This document shows, piece after piece, positions 56,581 through 64,000 of a stretch of 64,000 nt of DNA. The position numbers and the translations under genes were made by a program. Location of the stretch: positions 1 through 64,000 of the forward strand of contig JAIXOO010000026.1 of assembly GCA_027486765.1 (NCBI GenBank), read 5' to 3'. The stretch's first letter is position 1; each line of letters begins with the position of its first letter. The notes below the pieces were generated by a model that was not told where the DNA came from, searched no databases, and worked only from the letters and a program-made list of their open reading frames with translations. The stretch comes from Saprospiraceae bacterium. Lineage in GTDB: Bacteria > Bacteroidota > Bacteroidia > Chitinophagales > Saprospiraceae.

Positions 56581-58983
56581 TTACAGTTTAACAATGAGCG
56601 TCGTCGTGAACGACCTTCCATCCGAAGGCCAAACCCCCGGCCCAGGATAAATCGTAGGCCGCTTGGTGAAATACTGCGTATCGGTAAAATTGCTCACACT
56701 GGCACGTAGCGAGAAATGTTTATTGAAACGATAGGTCGCATTGAAGTCGAACAAACCGTATGCAGGCACCGTACCTTTGGAGCCATTGGGACTTGGGTTA
56801 ACCGTATTTTCAGGATCAGAGTAACTCATGGCTACCCAGCTGTACTGCAAAGCCGCACTAAGTTTGTGGTAACGGCCTTGTATTCCATTTCGCGTCATCC
56901 ACTCTGGCGTAGATTCGATCCGATTGCCTGCGATTTCGGTGATTTTTCCTCCCGTTACTAGGGTCCCTTGTACATAACGGGCATCAAAGTAAGAGGTAGA
57001 GGTAAAGACGCTGATGCTGGAGCTTTTGGTTTGCAGGACATTCACCTCGGTATAAAACTCTACTCCACGGGTGATGGTATTGCCTAGATTGGTTTTGAAC
57101 ACCAGAGATTGACCATTCTCCTGAATGATGGTGCTGCCCATGCGGTTGTTGTAGTGTAGGGCAAAAACGGACACATCAAAATGTACGCGGTTGCGCCAGT
57201 TACCCCGGATACCCAGTTCAGCGTTGAATCCTTTGGCGTCCAAAAGGTTGGTATCAATTTTCTCCAGTGAATTGGCAGGAATCACGTCAGCAAAAATGAC
57301 CGGGCGGTAAGCCTCTGAAATCCCGGCGTACAAGCTGGCAAAGCCATTCAGTTTGTACTGTGTGCTGGCTCCAAACAAGGGGAAACGGTGCATGATTTGA
57401 TTGGGTACTTTAGCCGGAGCCAGATATGAAATCGTACCCGTCATATCAGTGGTGCCATTTTCTACCCGCATGCCACCCGACACAGACAAACGTGGATTCA
57501 ACTGCAACAAATGCTCGGCAAATACAGCGATGTTACCCGTGCGGAACCACAAATCCCGACCATAGCCGGGAGTGACTAAGCTCAAGTCGTAATCCAAACC
57601 GGCGGTACCTTTGCCAATTTGTTGGCGGTTCAGGTCATTGTTGATGTAGCGTACACCAGCAATGGTGGTGTGCTTGATGCCGGCCGTATTGAATTGGTGT
57701 TTGAAACGCGCTTCGGCAGTGAAACTATTAAAATTATCGATGTCTACCTGGCGATTTGAATAAACGCCTGCTGCGTTGGGAACGTCTTGTCTGTCGGCAA
57801 AACCAATAAACATCACACTATTGCGGGTCCCATACAGGCCATTGGCAATAACGCTGAGCTGGGTGCGAGGGCTGATTTTCCAATCCAAATTGAGGGAAGG
57901 CACCCAAATGTCTGGAGCGTAATAGTTGCGTGCGCGGGTAGCTTGTCGTGGATTGTCGTAAAACAAAGCATCAGAAAGCGGACCAGGGATGTGGTAGTTG
58001 TAGTAGGAATGGGCGACTTCCGCCTTGAGGGTCAAGTTGGGTGAAAAAGCATAAGCCAGAGAAAGGAATTGCCCATTGGATTTGCTGTCGCCGTTGTCGC
58101 GGTATCCATCCGAAGCACGATTGTGTGCATAGGCGTAATAGCTAAATTTGCCAATTTTGCCACCAATAGCGTGGTACATGCTGCGGGTGTCAAAGGAACC
58201 GTAATTGAACTGGCCTTCATAGGATATTTTACGCGTAGTATCAGCAGTTTTGGTCACGTAGTTGATCATCCCACCAAAAGTAGCACCGTACTGCAAAGAA
58301 GCCGTTCCACGGATCAGTTCCACCTTTTCCACACTCTCCATCGGTGCGCTGAAGTGGCTGGCTGGATAGCCGTACAAGTCGCTGTTGGTCATCACCCCAT
58401 TGAGTCGCACGTTGTACTCCCAGGAGCGGTGTGGGTCGAGGCCACGGGTGGCAATATTGATTTGGTTGCCAGAGCCATCCATGTCGTACACAAAAACGCC
58501 GGGGACTTTGGCAAACAATTGGCGACCGGTTTTGTCGGCCAGGTTGACATCCATATCGGCGATTGAAATCACCTCGTTCTTTTTGCCTGAGGCGATGTAG
58601 GTGCCGACTACTTCTGGTAAACGTTCGATTACAGTTTGTTGCTGGCTTAATTCTCGTACCGTGAAGGTATTGAGGTCAATACTGGTAGGGGTCAGGCTTA
58701 CCTCTACGTAAAGATCGGATTTGACGGCTACTTCCTGAGGTAGGTAACCAAGCAATGAAATGGACAAGATTTGTTGCTGTCCGGGTTGGGCAGCGATTTC
58801 AAAGCGCCCTTCAGCGTTGCTTTCCACCCCGGTATTGCTTCCTTTCCAGAGGATAGCTGCCCCTTTGAGCGGCTGGTTTTGTGCGTCGATGATGCGTCCT
58901 TTTACCATTTGGCCTTGGGCCAAAAATGGTAAAAGGCACAACAGGCCGAGTAAGTACTTGGACATAGGATTAAAATTTTTCAA
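56581..58983 (-). CDS. TonB-dependent receptor (FecA/siderophore-like) with carboxypeptidase-like regulatory domain
   Basis: GRIIDAQNQPLKGAAILWKGSNTGVESNAEGRFEI, plug NIATRGLDPHRSWEYNVRLNGV, VEKVELIRGTASLQYGATFGGMINYVTK, C-terminal barrel. Confidence 0.93.
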   Translation of the reverse strand: MKNFNPMSKYLLGLLCLLPFLAQGQMVKGRIIDAQNQPLKGAAILWKGSNTGVESNAEGRFEIAAQPGQQQILSISLLGYLPQEVAVKSDLYVEVSLTPTSIDLNTFTVRELSQQQTVIERLPEVVGTYIASGKKNEVISIADMDVNLADKTGRQLFAKVPGVFVYDMDGSGNQINIATRGLDPHRSWEYNVRLNGVMTNSDLYGYPASHFSAPMESVEKVELIRGTASLQYGATFGGMINYVTKTADTTRKISYEGQFNYGSFDTRSMYHAIGGKIGKFSYYAYAHNRASDGYRDNGDSKSNGQFLSLAYAFSPNLTLKAEVAHSYYNYHIPGPLSDALFYDNPRQATRARNYYAPDIWVPSLNLDWKISPRTQLSVIANGLYGTRNSVMFIGFADRQDVPNAAGVYSNRQVDIDNFNSFTAEARFKHQFNTAGIKHTTIAGVRYINNDLNRQQIGKGTAGLDYDLSLVTPGYGRDLWFRTGNIAVFAEHLLQLNPRLSVSGGMRVENGTTDMTGTISYLAPAKVPNQIMHRFPLFGASTQYKLNGFASLYAGISEAYRPVIFADVIPANSLEKIDTNLLDAKGFNAELGIRGNWRNRVHFDVSVFALHYNNRMGSTIIQENGQSLVFKTNLGNTITRGVEFYTEVNVLQTKSSSISVFTSTSYFDARYVQGTLVTGGKITEIAGNRIESTPEWMTRNGIQGRYHKLSAALQYSWVAMSYSDPENTVNPSPNGSKGTVPAYGLFDFNATYRFNKHFSLRASVSNFTDTQYFTKRPTIYPGPGVWPSDGRSFTTTLIVKL

Positions 58984-59267
58984 GAGTTAGAGTAAAAAAT
59001 GTGTGTTAGAGTAAAAAGAAAATATAAGTACCCGTAGACTTGAGAGCAAAGATACCTTGCGCTCAAAAAGCCTAAAATGACAAATGTTAGATAATCCCTT
59101 GTTAGTGAAGTTGTATGTAGATAGGAATGCTCCCTTGCATGGGGCAAAAGTAACAAAGTAGAGGTGAAAATAAAAACGCAAGGAAGGATTTTAACGCATT
59201 TTAAGCACTTTTTAATGTTATGAGCGGACTTGTCTGACAATGAAGAGCGAGAACATTAACAAAAAAA

Positions 59268-59296
59268 GGTTGCAGGCAACTCAAATGCTTGCAACC
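59268..59296 (-). terminator. Rho-independent-type terminator after the 59328..60362 gene
   Basis: GGTTGCAGGCA...TGCTTGCAACC stem with U-tract on the minus strand. Confidence 0.7.
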
Positions 59297-59327
59297 CATA
59301 AAATCGGACTTCATACGATTAGCCAGC

Positions 59328-60362
59328 CTAATTGTTTTTTACCACTTTAACGAGAGCGTATTTACCATCACTTTTCACTTTGACCAATAAAACTCCCTTG
59401 TAATCCAGATTTTGGATTTGTACAGTATGCCTATTCGTAACATGGGATGATTTAACCACCCTCAATACTCTGCCCAAGGCATCATTGATTTCGACTTCAA
59501 GTGAATTGGGTTTTTCCAGCTTCACTTCGATGTTCAATACTTCATTGAATGGATTGGGATAAGCATAAACGACTGGCTTAATGTCTTCCAGGCTGTTGGT
59601 TGATACAATATTGCCAACGAAGGGGTACAAGTTGAAGGATTGACCATCAAAATAGGCCAATCTGCTTGGGATTGTTTGAGTAATCTTATTGAAATCCGCC
59701 GTTGATATTTTTGAAGCCCTGTATTTGACCATCAACCAAGGCAAAAAGCTTTCAGCAATATCTTCCCTGGTAGGATTATCCCGTGCATAAGTAGAAATAA
59801 AATTTCCATCCTTACTTTGAGCGGTTTTCCAACCAGAAGAAGCTGCATGAGCAAAATCCAAGGAGGTATGCGCTGCTTCATGAACTAAAGTTTCTTCAAT
59901 AATTCCAGAAGCTTCATAAGCAGCTGATTGTCCTGTATGAATGAGTATGGAATTATTTCCTCCACCAAATGGTTGCACACCTTGATGTATCCAGATTTGA
60001 TCCACATCTAATCTCAAGCAAAAAGGTAGCTGACCAATTAAACGGGCATATTTTTCTGCTTCAACTTTTGCTAATTCAAGCGTTCCAAATTCTGGATTAA
60101 CTATGGCTTCTGAAAATACACCATCTTTCCATACCACATCAAACAAATAGGCATTAATATTTATCCAGTTGTTTACTCTTCTATCATAAACTTGTCGCTG
60201 ACCGCGCCCTGTATAGGTCGTACTTTGAATAGAAGATGAGTCTGAGGAGGTGATAATGTCAGGGTCAATAAAAATAGTTCCGGAATAGGGTGGAGTCTGA
60301 GCGTCCATTTTGATAAAACTCAGTGCTAAAAAAACTGCGACAAAAAAAATATATAGTCTCAT
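59328..60362 (-). CDS. T9SS-sorted exported protein with HEAAH metallopeptidase-like motif
   Basis: Signal peptide; EETLVHEAAHTSLDFAH; C-terminal YAYPNPFNEVLNIEVKLEKP...VKVVKNN. Confidence 0.7.
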   Translation of the reverse strand: MRLYIFFVAVFLALSFIKMDAQTPPYSGTIFIDPDIITSSDSSSIQSTTYTGRGQRQVYDRRVNNWININAYLFDVVWKDGVFSEAIVNPEFGTLELAKVEAEKYARLIGQLPFCLRLDVDQIWIHQGVQPFGGGNNSILIHTGQSAAYEASGIIEETLVHEAAHTSLDFAHAASSGWKTAQSKDGNFISTYARDNPTREDIAESFLPWLMVKYRASKISTADFNKITQTIPSRLAYFDGQSFNLYPFVGNIVSTNSLEDIKPVVYAYPNPFNEVLNIEVKLEKPNSLEVEINDALGRVLRVVKSSHVTNRHTVQIQNLDYKGVLLVKVKSDGKYALVKVVKNN

Positions 60363-60407
60363 GACAACGCGTTTACAATGTTTTTAAAGATCAGTTAGCA
60401 GCTTCAT

Positions 60408-60450
60408 GTAGCGCATAGGGTTCCCAAACAGGAGCAACCCTTTGCGCTGC
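60408..60450 (-). terminator. Hairpin between the two T9SS protein genes
   Basis: GTAGCGCATAGGGTT...AACCCTTTGCGCTGC 15-nt arms, one or two mismatches; no clear U-tract. Confidence 0.45.
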
Positions 60451-60464
60451 ATTCAAATGGTAGG

Positions 60465-63188
60465 TTAATTTTTCAAAACCTTCACCATACCATATTTGCC
60501 ATCACTTTTTACTTTGACAAATAGAATTCCCTTATGATCCAGGTTTTGGATCTGGAAAAAATGTTTGTCCGTAACATTGGATGATCTAAGCACCCCTAGT
60601 ACTCTGCCCAGCACATCGATGATTTCAACTTCAAGAGCATTAGGTTTTTCGAGGGCTACTTCGATGTTTAAAACTTCATTAAAGGGGTTGGGATAGGCAT
60701 TGATTGAATAAATGGGTAAAATATCATGGGTGGGGGTGGTTGCAGATGGAGAACCAGAGGGGTTGTATCCATTCAAGCGTAAATCCACCGGGGGCATCCA
60801 GGTATTGTCTCCATTGAAGATTTTTTTCATAAAATTAGCCCGCTGAGTACTGGTGATGCCAGGTGACTGAAACCATTCCACGGCTCTCGGCCCAGGGTAG
60901 GTATAAGTACTAAAACGACTATTGAACCAACTTTGCAAATCGTAACAGAAACATTCAGAGCTTCGGCCCCTTTCGGCATCACACATGTTGTTGGCGTCAA
61001 TTATTGGAATCCAACCAGCCAAATCCATTAACGCATGACCAAATTCATGTACACCATGATCAAATTTTCTGAATTCCGTGTCCAAGGGACGATTCGTAAT
61101 TCCGACCTTGTTGGTAAGCTCTTCAGATACCAAAATCCATTTTTTAAAGGCTCCATAACCAGATGAACCTCTCAAGCGGGCAACGCTAGAACTACTAAAA
61201 CCCGTTGTGAAAAATTGATTGGGGACAGCGCTATTCAGGTCATTTTTATTGATGAGAATCAAACTTTGGCCCTTCATGGCGGCGAGTGTTTTAACCAGGT
61301 TTGGATCTACTTTAGGGTCGGAGGGTTTGGGCGCAACGACGGCATTCATCATGTTGTTGATGACAAAATAATAATTGACGATCACCCAGTCGCTGCTGGT
61401 ATTGGTTGCAAAGAAGGTGACGCCATTGAGCCCTTTTAGGAATTTGTTGTACGTTGCAGCTATAGTGCTTGCAAATATATTTAAGTTGACATTGGGGTTG
61501 TCTACATAATACAAATCAATGTTAGCCTTGGTGGGTAGAGGCAGGAAATAATCTCTAAGCATCTGATTAAACTGGAACACCCAGGTCTGGTTTTTATTGC
61601 CAGTAGCAGGGCTTTCCGTTTGCACCCCAGTACTGAAAGACAGCGCTTTGGTGGCAGTGGCCCCGATCAATTGGAAGGCATTGGTGCCAAACTTGTTGAC
61701 ATCCGATTGTTTCACTTCCCATTCCCGCACGCCTTGACCCGTTGAAAAGGTAAGTGTGCCTGAAGCAGAAAGCAAAAGTGGGAAATTTTCCCCTTTGGCC
61801 TTGTTGATCAATAGTCGTTTTCCGCCTCCAAGGTCTTGGCATCTCCAAAGGAATCGATCACAATTGCCGGTCGAAGGGATGAGCTCCATCAGCAGCTTGT
61901 CATTGCTGTCAAAGGTAAGCGCCTTTTTTTGGTCAACTTGTATTGCTGTACTCTCCAGGAGTATTTTGGATTGTATAAAAAACCAGAACCCATCATCGGT
62001 CATTTCCGGACTTACGCCGGTATACTTTGGGGTTAAATTGGACCAACTGGTGCCATTCCATCTTTGGTAAGCCCCCTGGAGGTCAATTTTGATGAGTTGA
62101 TTGTCATTGTCTTGCAACAATTTCGCACTGCTGCCGATTAATGTTGCCTGGTTTCCAGTTCCACTTAGTGCCCAAACGCTGTTGTCTGATTGTTTAATGT
62201 AGTAGGTCTTGTTGTCTATAGTGATGATTTGCAGGATATCCAGCCAATTGTTGGTGCCAAGGCTGCTGTAGAGTTTGATCTGGCTATCATTTTGATGCGC
62301 AACGATTTGCCCGTTTTCGCACCGAAGTAAATCACAACCTGAAAGTATTTGGTTGGAACCATCAAACACCAAATCTCCAGATAAAGAGAGTGTCTTCTGC
62401 TGACAAAAGAGCATTTGTTTTAAATAGTCAGTATCAAAATTTTCGTTGAGAAAAATTTTATGCCGGGCTTGACCAGTTTTTTTAATGGCCAATACGTCTT
62501 GTTGTTGGCCCGCACCAGTATTGGTATTGGTTACATAGCCAAAATATTTATTAAAAGCTTCCACACCCGTAGTGATCACCTTGGGCGTTGATCCGGTTTG
62601 TTCGTATAAGGTGTTGTCCTGGAGGTAAAAATTCCGGGTGACATTATTGATGGATATGCTGGTAGATTGTAGGACTAGCAGGTCGTAAGTACCCTTGGCC
62701 AATTGCCATCCATCTACCACAATGTAGTAAGTGCCGGGGTCCAAATACCGCTTGATCGTAGATTCTTTTAGGCCTGAATTCCCGCCTCCCGAGTCAACAA
62801 AATCATTGTTGTTGCAGGACCTGAGCAGGATAAGATCCAACGCAGCGGATTTATTGCTGAGTTTGATTGAAACATCGCCGCCAGACCATTCCAGCTTGTG
62901 GACAACTTCTGGCCCGGTCAATTGCCACCAAGGGTCGTTGTTGTAGGTTGAAATGTTGCTTTTACCATTGGTGCTGGTATTGCCCTGGATGGTTTTTCCA
63001 ATGGTGACCAGGGGAGCATTGGTGCAGTTCAGTTGGGCAAAAATTTCTACGCTATTGAGGAGTAATAAACCTGCATATAACATTTTCAGGTTGTGCTTGA
63101 CAAACAAGCGGTACAAGTTGGATTTTTTGTTCGGGCTCAAAAGACTAGTTAGCGGTTGCATGGCTTTTAGGTGTTTGGATTTTACCAT
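60465..63188 (-). CDS. T9SS-sorted exported protein with HEFGH metallopeptidase-like motif
   Basis: FDHGVHEFGHALMDLAGW; C-terminal NAYPNPFNEVLNIEVALEKP...VKVLKN; N-terminal pre-peptidase-like beta domain. Confidence 0.7.
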   Translation of the reverse strand: MVKSKHLKAMQPLTSLLSPNKKSNLYRLFVKHNLKMLYAGLLLLNSVEIFAQLNCTNAPLVTIGKTIQGNTSTNGKSNISTYNNDPWWQLTGPEVVHKLEWSGGDVSIKLSNKSAALDLILLRSCNNNDFVDSGGGNSGLKESTIKRYLDPGTYYIVVDGWQLAKGTYDLLVLQSTSISINNVTRNFYLQDNTLYEQTGSTPKVITTGVEAFNKYFGYVTNTNTGAGQQQDVLAIKKTGQARHKIFLNENFDTDYLKQMLFCQQKTLSLSGDLVFDGSNQILSGCDLLRCENGQIVAHQNDSQIKLYSSLGTNNWLDILQIITIDNKTYYIKQSDNSVWALSGTGNQATLIGSSAKLLQDNDNQLIKIDLQGAYQRWNGTSWSNLTPKYTGVSPEMTDDGFWFFIQSKILLESTAIQVDQKKALTFDSNDKLLMELIPSTGNCDRFLWRCQDLGGGKRLLINKAKGENFPLLLSASGTLTFSTGQGVREWEVKQSDVNKFGTNAFQLIGATATKALSFSTGVQTESPATGNKNQTWVFQFNQMLRDYFLPLPTKANIDLYYVDNPNVNLNIFASTIAATYNKFLKGLNGVTFFATNTSSDWVIVNYYFVINNMMNAVVAPKPSDPKVDPNLVKTLAAMKGQSLILINKNDLNSAVPNQFFTTGFSSSSVARLRGSSGYGAFKKWILVSEELTNKVGITNRPLDTEFRKFDHGVHEFGHALMDLAGWIPIIDANNMCDAERGRSSECFCYDLQSWFNSRFSTYTYPGPRAVEWFQSPGITSTQRANFMKKIFNGDNTWMPPVDLRLNGYNPSGSPSATTPTHDILPIYSINAYPNPFNEVLNIEVALEKPNALEVEIIDVLGRVLGVLRSSNVTDKHFFQIQNLDHKGILFVKVKSDGKYGMVKVLKN

Positions 63189-63286
63189 AGTTTTCTATGC
63201 ATAAAAATAGCCCCTTCCCCCACCTGCATTTGCTTTGCGTAGGGCGATGTTCTAAACGGTAGCCACTATGTTCTGAATGGTAGTTT

Positions 63287-64000
63287 TTACTTCATCTTGA
63301 TGCAGCGCACATGGTTCCCAACCCGGGTATCCTGCCCTTTGATTTTGACAATACCCAGGTTATTTACTTCGAAGGTATAAGCCTCCTTCTTAGGTGAGTG
63401 TGTAGCCAGGTCAGTGCTCCACCAAAATCCAATGGCATTTTGTAAACCCGAGCCATAACTGTCAATGCGGCCATTCAAGGTTGCGTCAAAGCCACTGCCC
63501 CCACCGGTGAGTAGTCTTTTGCCCGCCACACTCCATCCGCCGAGTTGTTTGATCAACACTTCCCAATCCGCTTTAGTAGGAATCCTGAAACCATCCGGGC
63601 AAATGGTGCAGTTTTGAATAACCCTATAATTGTAAATGATCCCGTTGTTTCCCAAATTTTTATTGTTGTAAAAAGCATAATGCGGAAGCGTATCATAAAA
63701 AGCAACGCCCGGGCCCCGTTCCAGGCCATCTGAAAAGATAACTTTTAGGTCATTGTCACATTCGATTTTGCTGTTCCGCAAGTCCTCTGCCATCCAGGTT
63801 TGGGTGCCTATTTTGATGGTTTTGTAACTGTTTCCTGCCTTATCGGTGCAAAGACCAACTGGTGATTCCTTTGCCTTGGAGGTATTCCCAGCTTGTTGTG
63901 GGGAGTCTGTTGTACAACTTGTTGGAAGAAGGTTACTGGCTAGGATTCCGGTAAAAATGACAAGACGGACAAGTATTGTAATGATTTTCGGCAATTTCAT
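63287..64000 (-). CDS. FISUMP (Fibrobacter succinogenes major paralogous) domain lipoprotein
   Basis: Lipobox LLPTSC; GNSYKTIKIGTQTWMAEDLRNSKIECD, NCTICPDGFRIPTKADWEVLIKQLGG, GFWWSTD, VRCIKMK. Confidence 0.9.
   Translation of the reverse strand: MKLPKIITILVRLVIFTGILASNLLPTSCTTDSPQQAGNTSKAKESPVGLCTDKAGNSYKTIKIGTQTWMAEDLRNSKIECDNDLKVIFSDGLERGPGVAFYDTLPHYAFYNNKNLGNNGIIYNYRVIQNCTICPDGFRIPTKADWEVLIKQLGGWSVAGKRLLTGGGSGFDATLNGRIDSYGSGLQNAIGFWWSTDLATHSPKKEAYTFEVNNLGIVKIKGQDTRVGNHVRCIKMK

Noticed and set aside
59145-59152. TACTTTTG on the minus strand as a Bacteroidota -7 promoter box for the TonB receptor
   Set aside because: Matches TAnnTTTG but I found no -33 element at correct spacing.
58984-59240. 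Possible cobalamin or other riboswitch in the ~250-nt leader of the TonB receptor
   Set aside because: No recognisable B12-box or other conserved riboswitch core on reading the minus strand.

Overview
This 64 kb window looks like chromosomal DNA of a Bacteroidota bacterium, probably Saprospiria-like (inferred from T9SS sorting tails, a SusC/SusD pair, FG-GAP/ASPIC and tricorn-type proteins). I see no rRNA, tRNA, CRISPR array, prophage or complete IS element. Gene content is mostly housekeeping (cdaA, pncA, rlmH, aroC, tamB-like) plus cell-envelope and exported proteins: SusC/SusD with an FG-GAP/ASPIC lipoprotein and a PAP2/vanadium-haloperoxidase-like lipoprotein, TonB receptors, S9 and tricorn peptidases, an OmpA protein with TSP3 repeats, two T9SS HExxH proteins and a FISUMP lipoprotein. 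The strongest unexplained signal lies between the genes. At least eight families of long inverted repeats built from short repeated words occupy the gaps, several in multiple copies within the window: AGCCCCGCTAGGGGCG/GAGTCCCGTAGGGACG; CTAAGGTG; ACACCAAGGCAGCACAAAGGACAC; GTGAAAA heptamers; GTTGAGGA; GGTTCCAGA; GCCCTGAAGGGGCGACAT; GGGGCAACCCTCGCGGTTGCC. Some provide stop codons for flanking genes. One pair of opposed heptamer arrays encloses a four-helix-bundle (23S rRNA-IVP family) ORF. One family appears to encode the N-terminus of a tricorn-like protease. I also found several gene relics absent from the ORF track. All family calls come from reading the translations; no database search was run.
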